A stretch of 64,000 nucleotides of DNA, taken from positions 39,795-103,794 of the forward strand of contig NZ_JAGGPK010000026.1 in NCBI RefSeq assembly GCF_018613855.1. The letters run 5' to 3'. Made by a program: the position numbers and the translations under genes. The notes under the pieces are model-generated. The model saw only the letters and a list, made by a program, of their open reading frames with translations, was not told where the DNA came from and did not search any database. Below, piece after piece: positions 8,264-16,326 of this stretch (positions within the stretch are counted from its first letter, which is position 1; the number at the start of each line of letters is the position of its first letter). This stretch comes from Arthrobacter sp. ISL-30 (lineage in GTDB: Bacteria; Actinomycetota; Actinomycetes; Actinomycetales; Micrococcaceae).

Positions 8264-10021
8264 CTAGAGGCCGAGCGCCTCGCGGACGTCCGCAAGGACG
8301 CGGTCCAGTGCTGAGCGGGCCGCCAGGCGCGCCTCCGGAACTTCCGCCGCCGACTCGAGCGGAATGATGACTTCCAGATAGCACTTGAGTTTCGGCTCGG
8401 TGCCGCTGGGCCTGATGATAACGCGGCTCTGGTCGCGCGTGAGATAGAGCAGCCCGTCCGTTGGCGGGAGCTTCTCGCTTCCCTCGGCCAGGTCGGTGAA
8501 GCTGTCGACGGCGGAGCCGCCAAACGATTCGGGCGGATTGACCCTGAGCCTGTTCATCATGGCATCCAGCAGCCCAAGGTCCGCTACACGGATGCTGAGC
8601 TGGTCGCTCGCATGCAGCCCATGGATCAGATACAACTCATCCAGTGTGTCAAAAATGGTCTTGCCGGCCTCCTTGGCGGTGGCGGCGAGCTCCGCGATGA
8701 GGACTGCCGCGGAGATTCCGTCCTTGTCCCGCACCAACTCCGGGGCTACGCAGTAGCCAAGGGCCTCTTCGTAGCCGTACACGAGCCCCGGAACCCTGGA
8801 GATCCACTTGAAACCGGTCAGCGTTTCCTCGTGGGCGTAACCGGCGGCGGCCGCAATCCGGGACAGTAGGCGGGACGAAACAATGGAGTTGGCGAAGACT
8901 CCGCCGGCAGGATCTGTTCCGCGCGCAGCCAGCCGCGCCGCAATGTGCGCGCCGAGCAGTGCTCCCACTTCATCGCCCCGGAGCATGCGCCAGGCACCCG
9001 TTCCTGGATCTCCGCTTCCGGGATCCAAAGCGGCAACCGCCACCCGATCGGCGTCGGGATCATTGGCCAAAACCAGGTCTGCTCCGGTCCTTGCAGCAGT
9101 CTCGAGCGCGAGGTCGAGGGCACCTGGCTCCTCCGGATTCGGGAAGCTCACCGTGGGGAATTCGGGATCCGGCGCGGCCTGTTCGGCAACCACGGTGACA
9201 TCTTTGAAACCTGCGGCGTTAAGTACTGACACCGCGGTCTCCCCGCCGACGCCATGCATGGGGGTCAGGACGATCTTCAGCTCGCGTGCCTTGAAGTTCT
9301 TTGCGTCCGCCAGGGCAGCTACTGCCGCCTCATAATCCGTGGCAATGGATTCGGGGAGCACAGTCCAACCGCCTGTGGCGAGCTCGATCGAATCGACGCT
9401 GCCCACTGCGGAAATCCGGGCCGCGATCCTGGCATCGAGGGGCGCGACAATCTGGGCGCCCCTGCCGCTTTCCTCGACGGCACGACCGCCCAGATAGACC
9501 TTATAACCGTTGTCTTGCGGGGGATTGTGGCTGGCAGTCACCATGACGCCGCCGTCGCAGTCCAGGGCCTTCACCGCGTAGGCAAGCAAGGGCGTGGGCA
9601 GCGCGGAGGGCATGAGGAAGGTTTCGATCCCGGCGGCGGTGAAGATCGCAGCGCTCTCTTCAGCGAAAATGTCCGAGTTGTGGCGGGCGTCGTAACCGAC
9701 GACGGCTCGGGGCCGGGTACCGGGGGCAGCAGTGGCCAGGGTGTCAAGCAGGAAGTCGGCGAAACCTGCGGCCGCCCGGCGCACCACCACGCGGTTCATA
9801 CGGTTTGGGCCGGGGCCGAGGGCTGCCCGCAGACCGGCGGTGCCAAATTGAAGAGTACCGCTGAAGCTGTCGGCGAGCTGCTGCCGGGCGGCAGGAATAC
9901 CGCTGACGGCAAGTTCGGTGAGTTCGGCAAGAGCGGCGGCGGTGCTTGGATCCGGGTCCAGGGAAGCCCATTCCCTGGCTTCGCTGATCAGCTGGGTAAA
10001 TTCGGGATCCGTGGAAGTCAT
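8264..10021 (-). CDS. Phosphoglucomutase/phosphomannomutase family protein
   Basis: Interconverts hexose 1- and 6-phosphates in the cytosol. The 585-aa alpha-D-phosphohexomutase has the phosphoserine loop TASHNPP (Ser164), the Mg-binding loop NDPDADRV, the sugar-binding loop YGYEEALGY and the C-terminal phosphate-binding loop RPSGTEPKLK. This length and layout match the PgcA/PGM2-like branch that includes phosphopentomutases, so deoxyribose or ribose phosphates are also possible substrates, consistent with deoC and purine nucleoside phosphorylase in the window. No clear Shine-Dalgarno precedes the ATG; a TAGTTT -10 candidate ends 7 nt upstream, suggesting a leaderless transcript. Confidence 0.92.
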   Translation of the reverse strand: MTSTDPEFTQLISEAREWASLDPDPSTAAALAELTELAVSGIPAARQQLADSFSGTLQFGTAGLRAALGPGPNRMNRVVVRRAAAGFADFLLDTLATAAPGTRPRAVVGYDARHNSDIFAEESAAIFTAAGIETFLMPSALPTPLLAYAVKALDCDGGVMVTASHNPPQDNGYKVYLGGRAVEESGRGAQIVAPLDARIAARISAVGSVDSIELATGGWTVLPESIATDYEAAVAALADAKNFKARELKIVLTPMHGVGGETAVSVLNAAGFKDVTVVAEQAAPDPEFPTVSFPNPEEPGALDLALETAARTGADLVLANDPDADRVAVAALDPGSGDPGTGAWRMLRGDEVGALLGAHIAARLAARGTDPAGGVFANSIVSSRLLSRIAAAAGYAHEETLTGFKWISRVPGLVYGYEEALGYCVAPELVRDKDGISAAVLIAELAATAKEAGKTIFDTLDELYLIHGLHASDQLSIRVADLGLLDAMMNRLRVNPPESFGGSAVDSFTDLAEGSEKLPPTDGLLYLTRDQSRVIIRPSGTEPKLKCYLEVIIPLESAAEVPEARLAARSALDRVLADVREALGL

Positions 10022-10143
10022 AACGATAAAACTATCGTCAAACGGCGTCGAACTCCCGCCTGGGCGGACATCGATACGGTCACAGAACGGTATTACGGGG
10101 GCCGGAACGGGAGGTGAACCGCGCTGGGCTAGGAGGTAAACGG

Positions 10144-10180
10144 CGCCGGGCCGGCAGCATTGTGTGCTGCCGGCCCGGCG
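10144..10180 (-). terminator. Terminator of the levansucrase-family gene
   Basis: A perfect 16-bp GC-rich stem (10144-10159 with 10165-10180) and a 5-nt loop ttgtg lie 25-60 nt past the stop of the GH68 gene, with a weak T-rich tail on the minus strand. Confidence 0.85.
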
Positions 10181-10204
10181 GTAATGAAATGAGGAATTTT
10201 GTTC

Positions 10205-11809
10205 CTACTTGTAGAGGCCCTCGCCACCGACGCGGACGTTCGTGGGAAGGTAGCCGAACGGGCCAAGCCCGTCCTGGCCGAAGCTGCGGTCAACCTGGGT
10301 CACGCCATCCTTGAAGTTGATCTTCACAGTGGGAGACAGGGAGCCGCCGCGGACACCGTTGACGTTGTCGATGAATGACTGCACCAAGCCGTTAGGCTGC
10401 ACATAGTGCGAGTATGCCTGGAACTGGCGGCCGTTCTGCTGGCCAGAGATGGTCCCGCTCGGGTTGTTGGCCGGCAGGTTCAGGTCCGTTGGCGAGCCGA
10501 GCGCGAGGCCGGAGTTGTTCACCGGCTGGAAGTCGGAACGAACGCCGTCGCCGACGAAGCCGTAAACGCCGTCCGGGCCACGCATGCCGTCTGCATAGGT
10601 GAACTGGTGGCTGATCGTGTACAGGTAGTACTTGTTCTTGCCGTTTTCGTTCTGGATGAAGATCTGGGGACGCTCAGTCTGGTCGTTGACGCAGTTGGCG
10701 GACAGGATCGGCGGCAGGAACTTCCACTTGGTCAGGTCCTTGTTCTCGGCTACGGCCAGGCCAACGTTGCCGGTCTGGTAGAAGGCGCCGGTCTTCGTGT
10801 TGACGTCCGCGACCGTCTCGGCATGCTGGTCGCCCGGGCGGTAACCCAGGTCGTCTTCGGTGCAGCGGTACTCGCCGCGGTTGCCGGCGGTGTTGCCCTC
10901 GAAGACCATGAAGGTCTTGCCCGGGTGGGCCGGATCCTCGAACGTGAACGGGTCGCGGAAGGCAAAGCCCGGGTTCTGGTCCTTGGTCTGGTACATCTTT
11001 CCATCCGGCTCGAGGAGCTTGGTGTGCTCGAAGCCGTCGAAGGTGACGCCGTTCTGGTCGGCGTGGATGTTGCCGAGGGCCTTTGCGATGGCGGCGTCCG
11101 GGGCGATGCCGCCGCCGCCCGCGTTGCGCTCGGCAACGTCGTAGAACGTGGTCGCGGTGTAGAACACGTTCACGTGGTTGCCCTGCATCAGGCGGGTGGA
11201 GCCCGACCATTCGGTGTTGCCGACGGAGGTGTTGTCCAGGAACAGGTGTCCGCCGTAGTTCCACTTGTCCTTAGTCGGGTCGGCGTTGGTCTTGCGGAAG
11301 AAGTAGCCGATACGGGCGTTCCAGTGGCGCTGGTCGAAGCCATAGCCCGCGTGGCGGTCGGCGACGAGGGAGAAGATGACGTCCCAGCCCTTGTAGCTGA
11401 TCTGGTTCGCGTTCTCGTCAGTCAGGGACCAGGTGTCCCAGACCCAGACGTCATCGTTCATAGCGGGGAAATCCTCGGGGATTTCCGGCATGGTGATGTC
11501 GGGGCTCATGGAGTTCTCGCCAGGCGCAACGTTGGGGTTGCTCTGGGCCATGATCTGGCGGGCGTCCGCACGGGTCCACTTGGCCGTGAAATCAGCCGCA
11601 GGGTCGAACGCCTGCTGGGAGTGCTCGGTCGGCAGGGCGAATCCGGGGGTGGGCGCCGGCATGTCGTTCGACGGCGGATCGGCCGGGATGTTTGCCTGTG
11701 CTGCCGGGGAGGCCAGCAGCGCGGCGGCGGCCACGCTGGCAGCAGCTGCCACGGAGACAGCCTGCCTCAGACGGCGGCGGGGCCGTGTTGGGGTTGAGTG
11801 AGATTTCAT
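10205..11809 (-). CDS. Secreted levansucrase-family fructosyltransferase (GH68)
   Basis: 534 aa. The signal peptide has a twin-arginine-like basic start (RPRRRLRQ) and a hydrophobic Ala-rich core, with likely cleavage near residue 39 (AAQA-N). The GH68 catalytic triad is visible: nucleophile Asp125 in VWVWDTW, the transition-state Asp286 in FRDPF, and acid/base Glu379 in TERPQIF. It therefore should split sucrose outside the cell and transfer fructose to form levan or related fructans; product linkage cannot be read from sequence. The enzyme is encoded alone with its own terminator, preceded by a 507-bp AT-richer region containing a LacI-type operator. Length is typical for actinobacterial members. 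Confidence 0.94.
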   Translation of the reverse strand: MKSHSTPTRPRRRLRQAVSVAAAASVAAAALLASPAAQANIPADPPSNDMPAPTPGFALPTEHSQQAFDPAADFTAKWTRADARQIMAQSNPNVAPGENSMSPDITMPEIPEDFPAMNDDVWVWDTWSLTDENANQISYKGWDVIFSLVADRHAGYGFDQRHWNARIGYFFRKTNADPTKDKWNYGGHLFLDNTSVGNTEWSGSTRLMQGNHVNVFYTATTFYDVAERNAGGGGIAPDAAIAKALGNIHADQNGVTFDGFEHTKLLEPDGKMYQTKDQNPGFAFRDPFTFEDPAHPGKTFMVFEGNTAGNRGEYRCTEDDLGYRPGDQHAETVADVNTKTGAFYQTGNVGLAVAENKDLTKWKFLPPILSANCVNDQTERPQIFIQNENGKNKYYLYTISHQFTYADGMRGPDGVYGFVGDGVRSDFQPVNNSGLALGSPTDLNLPANNPSGTISGQQNGRQFQAYSHYVQPNGLVQSFIDNVNGVRGGSLSPTVKINFKDGVTQVDRSFGQDGLGPFGYLPTNVRVGGEGLYK

Positions 11810-12316
11810 GCTTGCTCTTCTCGCGGAGTTTTGGATATTTCGTGGAAGATCGGGCGCAAGCCCTTATCCGAACTCAGGCGGCCCCGACATACGCTGTTGG
11901 CGCCATCGGAGACGCCGTTGTGTCGGGTGCTGACGGCCCCTTCTGGGGCGCCGTCAAAGGTGGCACCGGCACGTCGACTTGCCGGGGCAATTTCAAAGCT
12001 AGGCACTCAGCGGAAGCAAAGCAAAGTGCGTTTCATGCCCATAAAACGGATGTCAGACATATTTGTGCAAGCGCTTACATTTTCATTGCGCGCGCGTGCC
12101 ACGTTCTGCTCGAATCGTCAATTATTTCTCGAGCGGTATTCGATTTTGTGAAATTTAACCTTGCGTTAATCCACGCCATTGTTGACTTGACATCGGTGTC
12201 GTCAGATGCAGGACATTACGGGAAAAGTTGTTAGCGATCCCATTAAACGGCTGCCGCCGCCAGTGCCTGTTCGGCAGGAAGGTTCGAGGGTCGCGACCGC
12301 CAACCTGCGAGCGTCC
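11810..12316. other. 507-bp non-coding region upstream of the GH68 gene
   Basis: No supported gene was seen: the open frames here lack ribosome sites and have non-actinobacterial codon use. The stretch 12040-12200 is clearly AT-richer than its surroundings and carries the LacI-type operator at 12066-12079. It contains the promoter of the GH68 gene on the left and the 3' end of the purine nucleoside phosphorylase transcript on the right. Confidence 0.6.
12066..12079. promoter_or_regulatory. LacI-family operator upstream of the GH68 gene
   Basis: tgcaagcgcttaca has the AAGCGCTT core and TG/CA flanks typical of LacI/GalR-family operators, with near-perfect dyad symmetry. It lies 257 bp upstream of the GH68 start. 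Control by sucrose or fructose through a LacI-family repressor is inferred; no such regulator gene is in the window. Confidence 0.55.
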
Positions 12317-13135
12317 CTACAGTTTGGCGATGATATTGGCCAGAAGGCCTGAAATCCGTTTGGCCGCGGCCTGTCCCGCTTCGAGGACCTCGTGGTGGCT
12401 CAGGGGAACAGGGCTGATGCCCGCGGCAAGATTGGTGACCAGCGAGATGCCGAACACCTCCATGCCGGCATGCCGGGCGGCGATAGCTTCCAGTGCAGTT
12501 GACATGCCAACCAGATCGGCACCAATCCTCTTGGCGTACTGGACCTCGGCAGGGGTCTCGTACTGCGGGCCCGCGAACTGTGCATAGACGCCCTCTTCAA
12601 GTGAGGGGTCCACTTCACGGGCGAGACTGCGAATCCTTGCCGAGTACAAGTCTGTTAAGTCGACAAAGGTTGCGCCCTCAAGGGGAGAGGCGGCCGTGAG
12701 GTTGATGTGGTCACTGATCAGCACTGGAGTTCCGGGGCTCCAGTTGTCATTAAGGCCGCCACAGCCATTGGTAAGCACCATGGTTCTGCAGCCGGCGGCA
12801 GCAGCGGTCCTGACGCCATGAACTACGGACCTCACGCCCTTGCCCTCGTAATAGTGGGTCCGTGCTCCTAGTACGAGGGCCCGCTTGCCGTCCCGGGTCA
12901 GGACTGAGCGAATAGTGCCTACGTGGCCTTCAACCGCCGGAGCCGAGAAGCCAGGGACTTCCGAGGCACTCAGGGTGGCGGTGGTGTCGCCGATGAGGTT
13001 AGCGGCCTCCCCCCAGCCCGAGCCGAGAACGAGCGCTATGTCATGGGAATCAACGCCCGTCTCGTTGGCGATATAGTCCGCCGCAGTGCGCGCTGCCTCG
13101 AAGGGATCCGTGTTCATAAGCTGTGTGTTACCCAC
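12317..13135 (-). CDS. punA: Purine nucleoside phosphorylase
   Basis: Phosphorolysis of purine (deoxy)nucleosides to base plus (deoxy)ribose 1-phosphate. The 272-aa trimeric-type PNP shows the phosphate-binding LVLGSGWGE, GARTHYYEG, the base-site segment VLTNGCGGLN, the AQFAGPQYETPAE signature, VGMSTALEAIAARHAGMEV and the NLAAG loop. Start choice: the GTG at 13135 lies 6 nt downstream of TAGCTT, matching the leaderless pattern seen elsewhere in this window; an ATG at 13117 (MNTDPFEAAR) is the alternative. No Shine-Dalgarno precedes either. It is divergent from lpdA across about 110 bp. Confidence 0.94.
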   Translation of the reverse strand: MGNTQLMNTDPFEAARTAADYIANETGVDSHDIALVLGSGWGEAANLIGDTTATLSASEVPGFSAPAVEGHVGTIRSVLTRDGKRALVLGARTHYYEGKGVRSVVHGVRTAAAAGCRTMVLTNGCGGLNDNWSPGTPVLISDHINLTAASPLEGATFVDLTDLYSARIRSLAREVDPSLEEGVYAQFAGPQYETPAEVQYAKRIGADLVGMSTALEAIAARHAGMEVFGISLVTNLAAGISPVPLSHHEVLEAGQAAAKRISGLLANIIAKL

Positions 13136-13248
13136 TGGTACAAGCTACAGGGACTTCCCAGCCATTGGATAGTGACGGGAACCACCGTGGGTACTCTCAC
13201 CTCGTGCTTAGTGGCAGCTAATGGGCCAATAGGCAAGAATTGTCTTTT

Positions 13249-14664
13249 GTGACTACGCATCCAGACTTCAACTCACCCCGAATCGCGATCCTGGGCGGAG
13301 GACCCGGAGGATATGAAGCCGCAATAGTGGCCGCTTCGCTGGGCGCGAAGGTCACCATCATCGAACGGGCCGGCCTCGGCGGCTCTGCCGTTCTGACCGA
13401 CGTCGTTCCCTCCAAAACGCTCATTGCGACGGCGGACCTCATGACCCGAGTGGGTTCCGCCGGTGAATTGGGCGTCAAATTCGACGTCGAGGGCGGGGAC
13501 TTCCGGCCGGGCATGCGGGCGGACCTCAAGCACATTAACAGCCGACTCCTGGGATTGACACGGGAACAGTCCGGCGACATTCGTGCCGGGCTCGAAAGCC
13601 ACGGCGTCAAGGTGCTGATCGGCTCAGGCAAGCTCCTGAACGACCACACCATCGAGGTCCTCACATTGGAGGGCATGCAGACCGTGGAAGCGGACGCCAT
13701 CCTGCTGACCATGGGCGCCCACCCTCGTGAGCTTCCAACAGCCCGCCCCGACGGCGAGCGGATCTTGAACTGGCAGCAGATCTATAACCTTGACGAGTTG
13801 CCCGAGGAACTGATCGTGGTGGGATCCGGCGTCACCGGCGCCGAGTTCGCTTCCGCCTACAACGGGCTGGGGTCAAAGGTCACCCTGATTTCCAGCCGGG
13901 ACCAGGTGCTCCCGGGCTCCGATACCGACGCGGCCAAGGTGCTGGAGGAAGTCTTTGAGCGCCGAGGTGTGACTGTCTTGTCCCGTTCGCGTGCCGAGGC
14001 CGTTGACCGCACTGAAGACGGCGTTGTGGTGACCCTGAGTGACGGCTCAAAAGTCGAAGGAAGCCATTGCCTGATGTGCGTGGGCTCCATCCCGAACACC
14101 GCGGGAATCGGGCTCGAGGAAGCCGGGGTGGCACTGACCGAGTCGGGCCACATCAAGGTCGACGGCGTCTCCCGGACTACGGCGTCGAGTATTTACGCCG
14201 CCGGCGACTGCACGGGAATCCTGCCACTGGCCTCCGTGGCCGCCATGCAGGGACGCATCGCGATCGCGCATTTCCTCGGTGACACCGTAAAGCCGCTCAA
14301 GCTGAACCAGGTGGCCTCGAACATCTTCACATCGCCGGAGATCGCCTCTGTGGGCGTTTCAGAGGCCGACGTGGAGTCAGGCAAGTACCAGGGCGACGTG
14401 GTGAAGCTTTCGCTGCGCAGCAATGCCCGAGCCAAGATGCGCGGTACCACGGACGGTTTCGTCAAGATTATTGCCCGCAAGGGATCGGGGACCGTAATCG
14501 GCGGTGTTGTGGTTGGTTCCAATGCCTCTGAACTGATCTTCCCGATTGCCATCGCCGTGACGCACAAGCTGCACGTTGACGACGTCGCCAGCACCTTCAC
14601 CGTCTACCCGTCGCTCACGGGATCCATTTCGGAAGCAGCTCGCCGCCTGCACGTGCATATGTAA
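13249..14664 (+). CDS. lpdA: NAD(P)H-quinone dehydrogenase, LpdA type
   Basis: Flavoprotein with the pyridine nucleotide-disulfide oxidoreductase fold, 471 aa from the GTG at 13249; a TTG at 13240 would add three residues and neither start has a good ribosome site. N-terminal FAD motif is ILGGGPGGYEAA, the central NAD motif is VVGSGVTGAEFA, and the second FAD motif is IYAAGDCTGI. The redox-active CxxxxC of lipoamide dehydrogenase is replaced by GGSAVLTDVVPSKT, with no cysteines, which is the hallmark of the mycobacterial LpdA branch that reduces quinones rather than lipoamide. The dimerisation domain is complete (HKLHVDDVASTFTVYPSLTG). It is followed by a terminator. Confidence 0.9.
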   Translation: MTTHPDFNSPRIAILGGGPGGYEAAIVAASLGAKVTIIERAGLGGSAVLTDVVPSKTLIATADLMTRVGSAGELGVKFDVEGGDFRPGMRADLKHINSRLLGLTREQSGDIRAGLESHGVKVLIGSGKLLNDHTIEVLTLEGMQTVEADAILLTMGAHPRELPTARPDGERILNWQQIYNLDELPEELIVVGSGVTGAEFASAYNGLGSKVTLISSRDQVLPGSDTDAAKVLEEVFERRGVTVLSRSRAEAVDRTEDGVVVTLSDGSKVEGSHCLMCVGSIPNTAGIGLEEAGVALTESGHIKVDGVSRTTASSIYAAGDCTGILPLASVAAMQGRIAIAHFLGDTVKPLKLNQVASNIFTSPEIASVGVSEADVESGKYQGDVVKLSLRSNARAKMRGTTDGFVKIIARKGSGTVIGGVVVGSNASELIFPIAIAVTHKLHVDDVASTFTVYPSLTGSISEAARRLHVHM

Positions 14665-14691
14665 GCGCAAGCGGATCTCCGCTACGAAAAC

Positions 14692-14726
14692 GGACAGCCG
14701 CCCCGGGATCCACGGGGCGGCTGTCC
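14692..14726. terminator. Bidirectional terminator between lpdA and nasB
   Basis: A perfect 14-bp stem (14692-14705 with 14713-14726), a 7-nt loop ggatcca and a following aaaat sit between convergent genes. Confidence 0.88.
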
Positions 14727-14757
14727 AAAATCGGTGCGAAAATCCAGAAGCTACTTG

Positions 14758-16326
14758 TCAGGCGGCAGGAGCCGCCTGGAAGTGTTTTTCGATGATGTCC
14801 TTAATGTCTGAGTGGCAGCCGCCGCAGCCGGTTCCGGCCCGGGTGGCCTTGGAGACGTCGGGGACGGTGGAGCAGCCGTCAAGGACGGCGTCTTCAATAA
14901 CGGTGCCGCTCACCCCGGCGCAGCGGCAAACAGTGCGGTTGGGGTCGCTGTTGGCTCCGCCGGCCCCCTCAAGCTGGTCCGGACCGTCCAGGCGCAGCAA
15001 CAGGGAGCGGTCCGCTGGAAGCTCGGCGCCGCGCTCAAAGAGGAGGACGAGTTCTGCCGCCGTGCGTGGCATCCCCACGGTGACCAGGCCCTCCAGGACG
15101 CCGCCCCGGGTGGTCATCTTGACGTAGCGGCCGTGCTCGGGATCGGCCCATTGCGAAACATGCCGACGCGGCCGGCCGTTGGCCGAGCCTGAATTCAGGA
15201 GCTCCTCGTCCCAAGGCTCGGCCGAATTGTCCCCGGCGACGGCCAGATTGATGCCGCGGGCCTTCAATACGACGATGCCCGGTTTTTCGGCGGGGAGCGG
15301 GGCCAGGGAATCGGCTGCCTCCTGGCCGCCGTCGGCAAGCAGCGTGAGGTATTCGGCGAGCCATTCGGCCTGCCGCCAACCAGGACCAACCAGGCCGGAA
15401 GGACCCGTGGCATTGCGGCATTCCAGGCAGTCGGTATCGGCACATCGAACCTCGGCACAGTCACCAATGGCAAACATATGGGGCTCATGGTAGGTCCGCA
15501 GATGGTGGTCAACCAGGATGCCTGTGGCCGTGGGGAGGCCGCAGCCTTCGGCGAGTTCTATCCGGGGACGGACACCGCACGAGAGGACGAGGAGGTCGCC
15601 GTCGATTGCCGAACCATCATCCAGCAGCAGTGCCGAGAAACTTCCGTCTGGTCCGGCCGTCTCGATTCCGATGGAGCGGGCGTTGCCTGCAACCCGGACC
15701 CCACCCGCCCGGAGGCTGGAGGAAAGCACTGCACCGCCGCCGCGATCGATGTTGCGGCCCAGTGGGAACGGTCCGTTGTGCACGACAGTGGTTTGGGCGC
15801 CTTCTTCGGCTGCGGCAAGGGCAGTTTCGAGGCCCAGGACCCCGCCGCCCAGTACCACTACCTTCTTGCGGCCAGCCACGGCCTCCTTCAGTACCGAAGC
15901 GTCGCGGAGGTCGCGCAGGGCGGTGACGCCGACTGGCAGCACCGGACGGGAAGGATCGGGGTTGAGGCCTCGCAAGTTGGGAATAACCGGCCTGGATCCT
16001 GTGGCGAAGACCAGGCGGTCGTAGCCGGGGGAGGTGCCATCAGACAGCACCACCTGCTGACGTGCGCGGTCAATCCGCTTGACCTTTACGCCCAGCCGGA
16101 CTTCGACGCCGTTAGCCGTCAGCTCGGCGGCGTCGGCAATTGCCAGTGCCTCGGCTGTAGTGCGGCCGACGCCGAACTCGGCGACCATGACGCGGTTGTA
16201 GGCGGCCTCGGCTTCCTGTCCGATGACCAGGAGTTGGACGAGGCCGCTACGGACAGCCGGTACCAGTTCGTCAACCAGCCTCGCCGCCACGGGACCGAAT
16301 CCCACAACAACAATGCGCTCGCTCAT
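14758..16326 (-). CDS. nasB: Assimilatory nitrate reductase electron-transfer subunit
   Basis: 522 aa. The N-terminal FAD/NAD(P) oxidoreductase module (IVVVGFGPVAARLV, LVFATGSRP, VVVLGGGVLGLETALAA, HMFAIGDCAE) is followed by a BFD-like [2Fe-2S] domain with ligands C467 and C469 (CRC) and C501 and C504 (CGGC). It most likely passes electrons from NAD(P)H to NasA. Its ATG overlaps the nasA TGA by 4 nt, indicating translational coupling. It resembles the N-terminal half of NirB but lacks the sirohaem domain. It is the last gene of the narK-nasA-nasB operon and ends before a strong terminator. Confidence 0.9.
   Translation of the reverse strand: MSERIVVVGFGPVAARLVDELVPAVRSGLVQLLVIGQEAEAAYNRVMVAEFGVGRTTAEALAIADAAELTANGVEVRLGVKVKRIDRARQQVVLSDGTSPGYDRLVFATGSRPVIPNLRGLNPDPSRPVLPVGVTALRDLRDASVLKEAVAGRKKVVVLGGGVLGLETALAAAEEGAQTTVVHNGPFPLGRNIDRGGGAVLSSSLRAGGVRVAGNARSIGIETAGPDGSFSALLLDDGSAIDGDLLVLSCGVRPRIELAEGCGLPTATGILVDHHLRTYHEPHMFAIGDCAEVRCADTDCLECRNATGPSGLVGPGWRQAEWLAEYLTLLADGGQEAADSLAPLPAEKPGIVVLKARGINLAVAGDNSAEPWDEELLNSGSANGRPRRHVSQWADPEHGRYVKMTTRGGVLEGLVTVGMPRTAAELVLLFERGAELPADRSLLLRLDGPDQLEGAGGANSDPNRTVCRCAGVSGTVIEDAVLDGCSTVPDVSKATRAGTGCGGCHSDIKDIIEKHFQAAPAA

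Noticed and set aside
10406..11797. 463-aa open frame opposite the GH68 gene
   Set aside because: Shadow of the levansucrase-family gene, whose catalytic triad is intact on the minus strand.
11798..12234. Small plus-strand genes in the 507-bp gap before the GH68 gene
   Set aside because: Open frames lack ribosome sites, have poor codon use and overlap the promoter and operator region.
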